Part shown: piece after piece, positions 42,953 through 52,148 of the stretch | Layout of the letters: each line of letters opens with the position of its first letter | How positions within the stretch are numbered: the stretch's first letter is position 1 | Assembly: GCA_964387075.1 (NCBI GenBank) | Contig: CAYLVB010000006.1 | Coordinates: forward strand, 273,877-337,876 | Length of the DNA: 64,000 bases | Direction: 5' to 3' | Source of the DNA: PALSA-968 sp964387075 | Lineage (GTDB): Bacteria > Bacteroidota > Bacteroidia > B-17B0 > Aurantibacillaceae | Translations under genes and position numbers: made by a program | Notes under the pieces: model-generated | Databases searched by the model: none | Told to the model about the DNA's origin: nothing | Seen by the model: the letters and a program-made list of their open reading frames with translations, nothing else

Positions 42953-44193
42953 GAAGCATTTATTGCGCGGCAAACCTTTTCGGTAGCGCCCGTCTTTTGG
43001 CGCATGTAATTGGCGATGCGGATTGAAATTTCTTTTCTTTTTTCTTCGTTAGAAAGCATCTCGCTGAAATAAGCCGAAAGTTCGGGAAGGTTGCGAACGG
43101 GACTGGCCAATTGTTCCTTTTCAGCCTCGTGCGCTTCAACAAATTTATGGTAATTAGGGCCAAAGGCTACAGGAACGCCATGCGCCATTACCTCCAGTAT
43201 ATTATGAATACCGTTATCAAAACCGCCGCCCACATAAGCAACCGTAGCGTATTGATAGATCTGCGAGAGCATGCCAATGGTATCGATAACAAGAACCTTC
43301 CTATCAAAAAAATCTCCGGCGGTGTAGGCCGCATGATCAAGTCCGGAGTTCTTTAAACGTCCAAAGGTTCCATCCAATGAATTTTTGTCAATCTCATGAG
43401 GAACAAGAATGAGCTTTAAACCGGGTCTTTGTGTTTTTAATTGTTCAAAGCATTTCAGCAGTAGTTCCTCATCTTTGGGCCAGGAACTGCCTGCTATGAT
43501 CACCTGCGCGTTCCCACAGAACTTTTCAATTTCCGGAAATTGTCTCTTATTTCTTACGATCTCCATTACCCGGTCGAAACGCGTATCGCCGGCCAAAACT
43601 GCATTCGCGAACCCGTGTTGTTTCAAAAGAGCCAAAGAATTCTCGTCCTGCACGAAAAGTGTCTTGAAACTTTTCAGTGCTTTAAAAAAACTTTTGCCGT
43701 ACCATTTAAAGAAATGCTGTTTGGGACGAAACACACCGCTTACTAAATACGTGGGTATATGTCTTTTATCCAGTTCGGCCAGGTAGTTCAGCCAAAATTC
43801 GTATTTCACAAATAAAGCTGCCGTAGGTTTTACTATAGAAACAAATCGTTCCGCATTACCGGCAAAATCAAAAGGCAGATAGAAAACCGCATCGGCATGC
43901 TCGTAATTCCTGCGATTCTCGTAGCCGGAAGGAGAAAAAAAGGTGAGCACGATCTTATTACCCTGCGTCTTAAGTTTTTCGATCACGGGCCTGCCCTGTT
44001 CAAATTCGCCGAGCGAAGCACAATGGAACCACAAGACCTTGTCGCCCTGCCTGATCTTTTCCTTCAGCGTCCTTTCCATGTGCGAAAAAATATCTTTTCG
44101 GCCGCGCACCCACAATTTTGCCTTATGATTGAATAGAGCGGCGAATTGGATGAATGAATAATAAAAAAAAATGCCGATTTTGTAAGACCACAT
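42949..44193 (-). CDS. waaA: 3-deoxy-D-manno-octulosonic acid transferase
   Basis: 414 residues from ATG 44193, which lies 1 base after the stop of the upstream gene. A frame extended to 44289 lies inside that gene and is rejected. It is the Kdo transferase of lipid A inner core, a membrane-associated GT-B enzyme. N-terminal membrane helix, catalytic Glu region (WFHCASLGEFEQGRP), and the C-terminal domain with GSSWPKDEE, VLVIDTIG, and YVGGGFDNGIHNILE then GPNYHKFVEAHE. Its presence indicates an LPS outer membrane. Confidence 0.93.
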   Translation of the reverse strand: MWSYKIGIFFYYSFIQFAALFNHKAKLWVRGRKDIFSHMERTLKEKIRQGDKVLWFHCASLGEFEQGRPVIEKLKTQGNKIVLTFFSPSGYENRRNYEHADAVFYLPFDFAGNAERFVSIVKPTAALFVKYEFWLNYLAELDKRHIPTYLVSGVFRPKQHFFKWYGKSFFKALKSFKTLFVQDENSLALLKQHGFANAVLAGDTRFDRVMEIVRNKRQFPEIEKFCGNAQVIIAGSSWPKDEELLLKCFEQLKTQRPGLKLILVPHEIDKNSLDGTFGRLKNSGLDHAAYTAGDFFDRKVLVIDTIGMLSQIYQYATVAYVGGGFDNGIHNILEVMAHGVPVAFGPNYHKFVEAHEAEKEQLASPVRNLPELSAYFSEMLSNEEKRKEISIRIANYMRQKTGATEKVCRAINAS

Positions 44194-44194
44194 A

Positions 44195-44947
44195 CTAGTA
44201 ATAGTAAAAATCCTTAGGCGCCTTTCTGTAAAGTGGCAGCAGCCAACCAAAACGGATCCCGTACAGTATATCCATGCGCGATTGGCCATCGCTTGCCATC
44301 AGGTCGTATTGATAGCCCCGCAATCCTTTCGTGAACCCTTCCTGGAACTCGAAACCGGCGTAAAAATTGGCAATACGGTTCTTGCTTAAAAAAATATAGC
44401 CCACGAACTGGTTCAGTGAGATGCCACCCGTAAGCCGATCGTACCCTTTTACAAGATCGCCTCTGATCTGTGGGATGGAGCGGCCAACATCATAGATATT
44501 TATTTTGTGACGCATGTATCCTCCGCCCAACCAAACCATCAGGCCCGAATTCTTGTTATGACCCAATTGATTGAAAATCTTCCCAACAAATCCGTATACA
44601 TTCCATCCTCTCTCATTCAAACGGAATGAGCCGGGATTCCCGTTCATGTCGGTGATCGTATTATCGCTGTTTAGAAGATTGCCGAGCACCCGCTCCTTGA
44701 TCTGGTTGCCGAAAAGGTAATTTCCTTCTACGCCAAAAACGATGTTGGCCCTGGTCTTGTAAAAAACAGGCATGCCCGTGCTCATATTAAAACCATATCT
44801 TTTGGCCATATCGCCCCCGGGAAACTCGCCGGCAAGGTGTAAACCCAATAGGGGGACGTGCGAAACCAGCGAATCTCTTTTGAATTGGGAAAAGATCTTT
44901 CCCCCCAACATAAGCAGTGCTGCCACTATAAGCGCGATACGTTTCAT
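44195..44947 (-). CDS. Predicted outer-membrane beta-barrel protein
   Basis: 250 residues with signal peptide (LIVAALLMLGGKIFSQ). Alternating aromatic strands fit a small barrel (GLHLAGEFPGGDMAKRYGF, GFVGKIFNQLGHNKNSG, GISLNQFVGYIFL). It ends in the hydrophobic, aromatic stretch FYYY. I do not recognise a named family. It precedes waaA by 1 base and may have a lipid- or LPS-linked role. Similar proteins are conserved in Bacteroidota. Confidence 0.7.
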   Translation of the reverse strand: MKRIALIVAALLMLGGKIFSQFKRDSLVSHVPLLGLHLAGEFPGGDMAKRYGFNMSTGMPVFYKTRANIVFGVEGNYLFGNQIKERVLGNLLNSDNTITDMNGNPGSFRLNERGWNVYGFVGKIFNQLGHNKNSGLMVWLGGGYMRHKINIYDVGRSIPQIRGDLVKGYDRLTGGISLNQFVGYIFLSKNRIANFYAGFEFQEGFTKGLRGYQYDLMASDGQSRMDILYGIRFGWLLPLYRKAPKDFYYY

Positions 44948-45012
44948 TTTATGGAAACGAAGATACGCCTAAATATTGTGTTTCGCCAGCGAAAAATACC
45001 CCCTTAACACGC

Positions 45013-45044
45013 TTTGTAGCATACGAAATTAAAGCCTATTTTTA
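45013..45044 (+). promoter_or_regulatory. Candidate promoter of the CapD-like gene
   Basis: TTTG at 45013-45016, 20 bases, TATTTTTA at 45037-45044 (7/8 to TAnnTTTG). The spacing is standard. The box ends 9 bases before the ATG at 45054. Confidence 0.5.
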
Positions 45045-45053
45045 CAGGTAATT

Positions 45054-46940
45054 ATGTACCGGCTATTACGCTTTTTCTGGAAATACAATTTGCCCCGCTG
45101 GTCGATACTTTGCATCGACCTCCTGATCTGCGCGGGTTCTTTAACGCTTGCCCTGTTCCTGCGTTTTAATTTTAAATCGATACCCGCGGAAGACCTCAAG
45201 AACCTGCCCATTACGTACGCCCTTGTGTTATCGGTGCGCCTCATCAGTTTTCTCATTTCAAAGACCTATAAAGGCGTTATCCGTTATACCGGCTCGCGCG
45301 ACAGCATGCGCATTCTTCTTGTTGTTGCTTTAGGAAGCATGGCGCTTTTTGTGATCAACCTGGCTACTTATATTACGCTGAATATCTTTTACATTCCCAG
45401 TTCATTCATTATCATTGACGCGCTGTGCACCATGTTCATCATGATCTGTTCGCGCCTGGCGGTGAAGGCTATTTATTTTGAGAACAAGAACCCGGATCGT
45501 GAACGTATCAACGTGCTTATCTACGGGGCCGGCGAATCCGGGATAATAACCAAAAGGACGCTGGAACGCGACGCGGCTATTAAATACAAGGTGTTTGGTT
45601 TTATCGATGATGACCAAAACAAAAAAGGTCGCAGCGTGGAGGGCACTTTTATTTTCCCCCCCGAAAAACTGGAAGAGCTGATCAAAGAGAACAATATTGA
45701 AACGGTCATCATCTCTATCCTCAATATTTCGGCGGCGCGAAAGAACGAGATCGTGGAGACCAGCCTGCAACACAATGTAAAGGTGTTGAGTGTTCCGCCG
45801 GTAAGTAAATGGATCAATGGCGAATTAAGTTTCAACCAGCTGAAGACCGTGGCCATTGAGCAATTGTTGGAGCGTGACCCCATTAAACTGGATATTTCTC
45901 TGATAGAACAGCAGGTTAAGAACAAGGCAGTACTTGTTACCGGCGCGGCCGGTTCCATCGGAAGCGAACTGGTTCGTCAGTTATTGCGTTTTGGCCCTAA
46001 AAAAGTGATCCTGCTGGATAATGCCGAGAGTCCGCTCCACGAAGTGGAGCTGGAACTGGGAGACAAATTTCCTCCTTCCGTATTTGAGGTTGTAATGGCG
46101 GATGTAAGGAACCCCGAAAGAATGGAAAATGTGTTTCGCTCTTTCAGGCCCGATCTCGTTTACCACGCCGCCGCTTACAAACACGTGCCGATGATGGAGA
46201 ACAATCCGTCGGAATCCATACTCACCAATGTACTTGGCACCAAAGTGGTGGCAGAACTCGCCGTGCAGTATAAGGTTGAGAAATTCGTGCTCATCTCCAC
46301 AGATAAAGCCGTGAACCCAACCAACGTGATGGGCGCCAGCAAACGCATTGCCGAGATATTCACCCAATCTTTAGGCAAACAAACACAAACCAAATTCATA
46401 ACCACGCGTTTTGGAAATGTATTAGGCAGCAATGGCTCCGTCATTCCCCGTTTCAAAAAACAGATCGAAGCGGGCGGACCTTTAACCGTTACGCATCCGG
46501 ATATCACACGTTACTTCATGACCATTGCCGAAGCCTGTCAACTTGTGCTGGAAGCGGGTTGTATGGGTAAAGGAGGAGAGATCTTCGTGTTCGACATGGG
46601 CAAGCAGGTGAAGATAGCCGACCTGGCAAAAAAAATGATCAAGCTGAGCGGCCTCATGGAAGGAAGGGATATACAAATTGTGTACACAGGCCTTCGCCCG
46701 GGCGAAAAACTTTACGAAGAGCTTTTGGCCGACGCTGAAAATACGTTACCGACTCATCATCCGCAGATCCTGATAGGAAAGGTGAAGGAATACGGTTTTG
46801 ATGAAGTGAAAGGTAAAATAGAAAAGCTTATCGTATTATTCGATGGTCAGAACAACATCGAGATCGTAAGCCGCATGAAAGAGCTCGTGCCCGAGTTCAA
46901 AAGCAATAATTCGATCTTCGAAAAGCTCGACGCAAAATAA
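45054..46940 (+). CDS. CapD/WbpM-like nucleoside-diphosphate sugar dehydratase
   Basis: 628 residues. Four N-terminal membrane helices (about 15-135), a CoA-binding-like domain (140-265, GAGESG motif) and a SDR-type sugar dehydratase domain (285-600) with GAAGSIGSE, the catalytic STDKAVNPTNVMGASK, and GLRPGEKLYEELL. It catalyses the first step of UDP-linked deoxy-amino sugar synthesis for surface polysaccharides, most likely UDP-GlcNAc 4,6-dehydration. A TPR gene follows by 2 bases. Confidence 0.92.
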   Translation: MYRLLRFFWKYNLPRWSILCIDLLICAGSLTLALFLRFNFKSIPAEDLKNLPITYALVLSVRLISFLISKTYKGVIRYTGSRDSMRILLVVALGSMALFVINLATYITLNIFYIPSSFIIIDALCTMFIMICSRLAVKAIYFENKNPDRERINVLIYGAGESGIITKRTLERDAAIKYKVFGFIDDDQNKKGRSVEGTFIFPPEKLEELIKENNIETVIISILNISAARKNEIVETSLQHNVKVLSVPPVSKWINGELSFNQLKTVAIEQLLERDPIKLDISLIEQQVKNKAVLVTGAAGSIGSELVRQLLRFGPKKVILLDNAESPLHEVELELGDKFPPSVFEVVMADVRNPERMENVFRSFRPDLVYHAAAYKHVPMMENNPSESILTNVLGTKVVAELAVQYKVEKFVLISTDKAVNPTNVMGASKRIAEIFTQSLGKQTQTKFITTRFGNVLGSNGSVIPRFKKQIEAGGPLTVTHPDITRYFMTIAEACQLVLEAGCMGKGGEIFVFDMGKQVKIADLAKKMIKLSGLMEGRDIQIVYTGLRPGEKLYEELLADAENTLPTHHPQILIGKVKEYGFDEVKGKIEKLIVLFDGQNNIEIVSRMKELVPEFKSNNSIFEKLDAK

Positions 46941-46942
46941 AC

Positions 46943-48211
46943 GTGAAACCACACGAACAGATATACGAGGAATTCAAGGCACGCTTAGATGCAATTCCCG
47001 ATGAAATGAACAAGATCGAGGCGATCATTGATTTCAGTATGCATTACGGAGATTCTTATGGAGATAGGATAAAACCACTCATGGAAGAGGGAATGGCCCT
47101 GTCGCGAAAGATGGGCTTTTACCCGGGCGAGATCATGTGCTATTTCAATATGCTGTTTTTCGGAAACTCTACATCAGGTGAAACTTTTGCCAATGTGGAA
47201 AAGTCGTTTAGCATGGACCCGGCAGGTATAATAAAAAAACTGGGGGCGCATCCTTTCTGGTATTGCCTTGGCCTTAACCAACTTTCGTTCTATTACTGGT
47301 TCCAGGGTGAGTATGAGAAAGGATTCAACCTCGCCTTTGATGCAGTGAAATATGGTCAGCAATTCGACGACAAGAATATTGGATGGAATTATTTTTCTTT
47401 AGGCGTATTCTTTTTTGATACCCGCGATTTTGACAACTCGGCCATTTATTATCAAAAGGGGTACGACCAGTTTGAGCTTCTTAAGGATGCCTATGGCATG
47501 GCCCGCGCGAGAAATGGCCTGGCCAGCGTAGCCCTCATGCGCAACGAACTCGAAAAGGCACTGCCTTTGCTTCAGAGCGCGGCCGAATCGTATCGAAACC
47601 TGGGGCATTACTCGGGTCTTAGCCGGGCGCTGAACGACCTGGCCGTTCTTGAAAAAAGGATGAAGCATTATGAGACGGCCGAAAGGCTTTTCAGAGAAAC
47701 CATCGCTTTGCGGCAGGAAATAAAGCATACCCAGGGTTTAATAACCAGCTACACCGAACTGGCAGAATTATATATCGATCAAAAGCGATATGATGGGGCG
47801 CTTAACCATCTTTTCACAGGGCTGGAACTTTCAGAAAAGGTAAATGCTAGGCAGAAGACAATGCGCCTCCATAAATTATTGTATGATGTGTATAAAAGCC
47901 AGGATGATACACACAAAGCGCTTGATCACTTCGAAAAATTCTATGACCTGCGTACTGGCCTAATGGGCGATGAAGCAAGCAATAATATCAAACGTCTGCA
48001 AACCAATTTTGAAAAACAAAAATCAGAGCAGGAAGCGGAAATTGAACGTTTAAAGAATGTGGAACTGAAAAAAGCATACGAGATCATCGAACAAAAGAAC
48101 AAGGATATCCACGACAGTATTAATTATGCCAGCCGTATCCAGCGTTCGCTTCTTCCAAGCGACCGGAATATTGAAAAAATGATTCATGTAATAAGGAAAA
48201 AGGTGGGTTAA
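46943..48211 (+). CDS. TPR protein ending at a SpoIIE linker; phosphatase domain missing
   Basis: 422 residues from GTG. Eight or so TPR motifs (about 10-330) are followed by a coiled coil (355-390) and the segment NKDIHDSINYASRIQRSLLPS, then a stop. The same segment in the SpoIIE sensor of this window (DSINYAKRIQEAILPS) marks the entry to the phosphatase domain. Here the coding sequence ends 19 residues later, before any catalytic motif. So it is either a truncated gene or a regulator that works without the enzyme. The gene overlaps the convergent neighbour by 4 bases. Confidence 0.8.
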   Translation: MKPHEQIYEEFKARLDAIPDEMNKIEAIIDFSMHYGDSYGDRIKPLMEEGMALSRKMGFYPGEIMCYFNMLFFGNSTSGETFANVEKSFSMDPAGIIKKLGAHPFWYCLGLNQLSFYYWFQGEYEKGFNLAFDAVKYGQQFDDKNIGWNYFSLGVFFFDTRDFDNSAIYYQKGYDQFELLKDAYGMARARNGLASVALMRNELEKALPLLQSAAESYRNLGHYSGLSRALNDLAVLEKRMKHYETAERLFRETIALRQEIKHTQGLITSYTELAELYIDQKRYDGALNHLFTGLELSEKVNARQKTMRLHKLLYDVYKSQDDTHKALDHFEKFYDLRTGLMGDEASNNIKRLQTNFEKQKSEQEAEIERLKNVELKKAYEIIEQKNKDIHDSINYASRIQRSLLPSDRNIEKMIHVIRKKVG

Positions 48212-49071
48212 TCGCCCCACTTGTAAATGAGGATCTCCCCATTATCGATACAGGGAACGAACAGCACATTATTGTAGATATCAAAGTCGCTGGGACTTTT
48301 AAGATCCGGATTGTCGCTTATCACCGTGGCTTGTTTTTGGATCGGATCTACTTCCCACAGTTTGCCATGATTAAAATCGCCTCCCCAATCGCTAACGATC
48401 AGTTTTCCCTCATGTATCTTCAAACCATCGAGGTGACCTATCTGGTCTACAATGACGCTGACCTTATTCGTCTCCAGATCATATTCATATAAATGTCCCT
48501 TCTTATTCTCTTTGTTCGAAAAGCCGCATACGTATACTTTGCCCGTACCCATACAAATTCCATTGGCGCCCTCCATACTTTTCTTCGAAAGATTGAAGAT
48601 CTCTTTGGACTTGATGATCACCGCGTACATATCGTGCTGGTTGGTAGCGGTCACCAACAAAGTATTCTCTTCAAGCATTTCCACGTCATTCAGGAAAACC
48701 GTCTTATCGGTAAATACGATCTCATCTGTTTTTTCCCCGGTAGCGATATCAACGATCACGATGCGATCGATATCTGTTATATATAAAGATGTTTTATCGT
48801 GAATGATCCCCTTAGGTGCATTCAGCTTGAAATTCTTATTTACCTTTTTCTTATCGGAAAGATCCTTGATCGGGCATTTCCAAAGCACACCATCGCTGTC
48901 CAGTTCGGAGGGTCGCATTTCCTTGCCGATGTCGGCAATAAAAACAGCGTCATCATTCACTACACAAACACTTTCAGGGTGCTTGAAACCGCCTACCTTT
49001 TTTACAAATGAAAATTTTGTTTGGGCCGTGATCAGTACCGGCATTAAAAGAAGGAGAATAGATCTAAGCAT
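48208..49071 (-). CDS. SMP-30/NHL-like secreted beta-propeller
   Basis: 287 residues with a signal peptide (MLRSILLLLMPVLITAQ). Repeats SVCVVNDDAVFIADIG, GIIHDKTSLYITDIDR, GLKIHEGKLIVSDWGG fit an SMP-30/gluconolactonase-like six-bladed propeller. The position is 31 bases after the BtuG-like gene on the same strand, so it may be the last gene of the cobalamin operon, but no direct link is visible. Substrate unknown. Confidence 0.72.
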   Translation of the reverse strand: MLRSILLLLMPVLITAQTKFSFVKKVGGFKHPESVCVVNDDAVFIADIGKEMRPSELDSDGVLWKCPIKDLSDKKKVNKNFKLNAPKGIIHDKTSLYITDIDRIVIVDIATGEKTDEIVFTDKTVFLNDVEMLEENTLLVTATNQHDMYAVIIKSKEIFNLSKKSMEGANGICMGTGKVYVCGFSNKENKKGHLYEYDLETNKVSVIVDQIGHLDGLKIHEGKLIVSDWGGDFNHGKLWEVDPIQKQATVISDNPDLKSPSDFDIYNNVLFVPCIDNGEILIYKWGD

Positions 49072-49102
49072 AAGGTAAATATAGCAATATTTATTCCAAA
49101 CG

Positions 49103-50155
49103 CTAATTCTCTACCCACATGAAACCGGGGATAATGCCTGATTTAAAGGTACTTAGGTAGGTTCCATCAGGCTTATAGATCCAGATATTGCCGTTTTGAT
49201 TAAAGTCAATAGCATCGGTAATGTAGACCGTTTCATCAGCGGGATCCAGGCAAAGTCCGTAAAAAACACGGCTCCCCTGGCTCACAAGCAGGGTGCCGCT
49301 ACCCGCGCTGATCGGCATTTTAAATACATCGCCCATCAGGTAGTAAAGCACATTGCCGTTGCCATTCATGGCAAGTTTACTCACCGAGTTGGCGGTGGTT
49401 TGAAGTGAGATATCAGCCTCCACAGAATCGGCGAGCGGGTTTATTCTTACGAGCCTGGCCGGTATATTGCCGGAAGCATCGGCATTACAACTTACCCAGA
49501 GTTTTTCGTTCTGGTCCTTAACGATACACGCGCTCGTGGCATTCATGTAAATGCTGTCAATGACGATATCTGTAGCGGCATCGATCACATAAACATGTTT
49601 TTTTCTTTGGTTACATACATACACCTTGCCATACGACTGTTCCATTTCTTCGGTCCAACCATCCAGACGAATCGTTTTGCTAATGGTGTTTGTATTGAGA
49701 TCTAATACGTGCAGGTAATTCGGCTGGCTTGCGCTTAATTGCAGGTTGCTTACGTAGGCTTTATTATTGCTTACGATTTCGATGAACCTTGGCGAAACAA
49801 AACCCGAAATATCCGCCTGCTTCAAAAAATCCTTGTCTGTTACCACGATCTTTCCAGAATTGTTAACCACCCAATAATATCTGTTACCCGATCGAACACA
49901 GCTTTGCAGCACATCACCGATATACTGGCCGGAATTAGCCGGACCATAAGCATCGCTCACAATTCCACCACTGATCGGATCATACAAGGTGATACTGCCA
50001 TTGCCCGAGCCGAAATTTCCTTCATTACAAATGACCAGGCGCTTGCCCGTACTGATGCTTCCTGTCGCGCTTGGTCTTTGCGGAGGAATATCCTTTCTGC
50101 AGGAGAATAAAAGCCCCGTCAACGCAAACCACACTATGTAACTTCTTATGCTCAT
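49103..50155 (-). CDS. YncE/DUF5074-like surface lipoprotein, BtuG-type candidate
   Basis: 350 residues. Lipobox LLFSC (Cys19). A seven-bladed propeller follows (about 40-350), with DUF5074/YncE signatures such as NEGNFGSGNGSITLYD and YVCNQRKKHVYVIDAATD. The family includes BtuG of Bacteroides, which binds vitamin B12 at the surface and hands it to BtuB. The locus has a B12 riboswitch, a BtuB-like receptor and two T9SS proteins, so a role in cobalamin capture is very likely. It overlaps the upstream gene by 4 bases. Confidence 0.85.
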   Translation of the reverse strand: MSIRSYIVWFALTGLLFSCRKDIPPQRPSATGSISTGKRLVICNEGNFGSGNGSITLYDPISGGIVSDAYGPANSGQYIGDVLQSCVRSGNRYYWVVNNSGKIVVTDKDFLKQADISGFVSPRFIEIVSNNKAYVSNLQLSASQPNYLHVLDLNTNTISKTIRLDGWTEEMEQSYGKVYVCNQRKKHVYVIDAATDIVIDSIYMNATSACIVKDQNEKLWVSCNADASGNIPARLVRINPLADSVEADISLQTTANSVSKLAMNGNGNVLYYLMGDVFKMPISAGSGTLLVSQGSRVFYGLCLDPADETVYITDAIDFNQNGNIWIYKPDGTYLSTFKSGIIPGFMWVEN

Positions 50156-51117
50156 TGCGTGACAACCACTTTCTTTACCGAAGTTCCGATCCTGAAGAAA
50201 TATACGCCCGGCATAAATCCTTCAACGGAACAGGTATACGTTCTTCCGTTTTTTGCTCTTTCTTTCCTGATCTCCCTACCCAGCGCGTCGCTGATGCGAA
50301 GTTCAAAGTTACCTTGTTCCTCTTCCGGTTGCAGCAAAATTTCCTGCGCACCGCTGGTTGGATTGGGAAATATTGAAAATTCCATTCTTTTAGTTTCATG
50401 GATAGAATTAGTGATATTATGAATTACACCTACCGCGTCGAGATCCAGGCCGCTTGAAGCGAAAGCGGTAGGCCAGGGATCATTTACTTTATGATTATAT
50501 TGATCATAAGTGGCGTAGGTTGGGCTGATACTTCCTACTACGTCGATAATTTTAACATGTGTTACATTATTAAGATCGAGTCCTCCGGTTCCCTGGAGAT
50601 CGGAAAGATCGAAGGGTGTTCCGTATAGTGCGCGATATTTTCCAGCGAGATTATTCACCCTGGAAGCATCACTCAAACCAAATGAACCGCATTGGGCGGT
50701 ATCCTGGATATTGCAGGTTGCGGGAAAGCGGAAAAAATTAACTCCATCGCTGCTCACTTCTACAAAACCAAATTCCAGGTAATCATCGCTGAACGAATTC
50801 TCAAAAACAGCGAAGTCGGGTCCCGGACCATCCGTTAGCGGGTACTGGAAAGTACAGACCGCAAGGCCGCCGTCGCCCAGGCTCACCACAGCGTTATCGG
50901 CTATGCCGATCGCCTTACTGCTATCGCCAACGGTTGGATACCCGCTTGAGCCATTGGAAATATCGATCAAACCTTTTGTCACCTCACAAAAAGTTGCCCA
51001 GCTGATAAAAGCGCTGCTGTCGGCATACATGGCCGTTGTACCCGCCTGCCCAACGGGTGGAGCAAACTGTGCCCGGCCAAACAAAGGAAACAAACAGAAA
51101 CAGAAAAAATATCTCAT
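50152..51117 (-). CDS. Cobalamin-locus surface protein with T9SS type A domain
   Basis: 321 residues with a signal peptide about 1-16. The core (20-240) has GIADNAVVSLGDGGLAVC, DGPGPDFAVFENSFSDD and GLDLNNVTHVKIIDVVG motifs, which I recall in surface proteins at B12 loci. The C-terminus is a T9SS type A sorting domain (FSIFPNPTSG, PGVYFFRIG). It overlaps the BtuG-like gene by 4 bases and follows the DUF4465 gene by 1 base. Probably a secreted cobalamin- or corrinoid-binding factor. Confidence 0.82.
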   Translation of the reverse strand: MRYFFCFCLFPLFGRAQFAPPVGQAGTTAMYADSSAFISWATFCEVTKGLIDISNGSSGYPTVGDSSKAIGIADNAVVSLGDGGLAVCTFQYPLTDGPGPDFAVFENSFSDDYLEFGFVEVSSDGVNFFRFPATCNIQDTAQCGSFGLSDASRVNNLAGKYRALYGTPFDLSDLQGTGGLDLNNVTHVKIIDVVGSISPTYATYDQYNHKVNDPWPTAFASSGLDLDAVGVIHNITNSIHETKRMEFSIFPNPTSGAQEILLQPEEEQGNFELRISDALGREIRKERAKNGRTYTCSVEGFMPGVYFFRIGTSVKKVVVTQ

Positions 51118-51118
51118 A

Positions 51119-52141
51119 TTATTGTTTGATCAGTTTTTTGGTGAAGATCTTTCCATCCACATTCAAGGTTACATAATACATGCCCGCAGCAAATTCACCA
51201 AGAGCAACCCGTATCCTGTTCATTCCGGCAAAAGAGTTCATGCTCTGGCCCGCGATCTCCCGACCATTCAGATCCGTGACCTTCATCGATACGTAAGACG
51301 AAGTATTCGAATTAAAGGCGATCTCTACATGATCTGTTGCCGGATTCGGCATTAAGGTCAAACATTCAGCATTGTCCTGATCGGCAATTCCCACGGAATA
51401 ATTCAGTGCCAGGTCATCCATGCAGAAGAAAGCGGGAGTATTCATGCCGAAGGAATTATTGTCGCTCGAAGTCAGAAAAAAAGTAAGGCTGTCCACATTT
51501 CCCAAAGAAGAAAGGTTGATGAAGGTCCAGTTCTTTAAAATATAATCCTGGGCGCTGTTCGAAAAACGGTAATCGGCAAGATAAACGGCCACGCTGTCGT
51601 TCTGAAGCGTTCCTCCATAATAGCGCTTTACGGTGAGCTTGAACCAATCGGGGTAAGTGCCCTGCGCGCAGGCGCAGCCGGTTCCTGTGGTGTCGCCAAA
51701 TTTTTTGGCGAAGGCATCTCCGTTACGCATACTCTTGTAAGCGTAGGTTGAATTGTTCACATAAAAACCATTCACTTTTTTGCCAATGAGACTATCGGTA
51801 AGACGGATGGTTAGCGAACCGTACGTGGTTCCCACCGCGAAGGTGTTCGAATTGTTATTGCCTGTATAACCCATGCAGCCATATTGATTCATGAAACCCG
51901 TCGTGCTGCTGTCGTATACCGCGCTCGCTGCCCAGCCGCTCGACCAGAACCCGCCAAATGAAGTGTCATACACCGTTGGAAAGAAGGCGTGCCCGCTTTG
52001 AAAACCGTTGCCGCCTGTAGATCCGTTATAATACTGCCCGCTTGTCAAACCGAGGTTCTCCATGTCGCTGGTAAAAATGGTTTGGGCGTTCACCAGGAGG
52101 GCCGAGATCGCAAGTGCTACTGTGAATAGTTGTCTTTTCAT
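51119..52141 (-). CDS. DUF4465 cobalamin-locus protein with T9SS type A domain
   Basis: 340 residues. Signal peptide 1-19, DUF4465 domain (about 20-250: YYNGSTGGNGFQSG, FWSSGWAASAVYDSST, GFYVNNSTYAYKSMRNGD) and a T9SS type A signal (TLMPNPATDHVEI, MYYVTLNVDGK) at the end. DUF4465 proteins occur with BtuB in Bacteroidota B12 operons and are implicated in corrinoid capture. It follows the receptor gene by 7 bases. Confidence 0.87.
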   Translation of the reverse strand: MKRQLFTVALAISALLVNAQTIFTSDMENLGLTSGQYYNGSTGGNGFQSGHAFFPTVYDTSFGGFWSSGWAASAVYDSSTTGFMNQYGCMGYTGNNNSNTFAVGTTYGSLTIRLTDSLIGKKVNGFYVNNSTYAYKSMRNGDAFAKKFGDTTGTGCACAQGTYPDWFKLTVKRYYGGTLQNDSVAVYLADYRFSNSAQDYILKNWTFINLSSLGNVDSLTFFLTSSDNNSFGMNTPAFFCMDDLALNYSVGIADQDNAECLTLMPNPATDHVEIAFNSNTSSYVSMKVTDLNGREIAGQSMNSFAGMNRIRVALGEFAAGMYYVTLNVDGKIFTKKLIKQ

Positions 52142-52148
52142 AGGTATG

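Noticed and set aside
44194..44289. Longer waaA frame
   Set aside because: It lies within the 3' end of the upstream outer-membrane protein gene, and the family N-terminus starts at the ATG at 44193.
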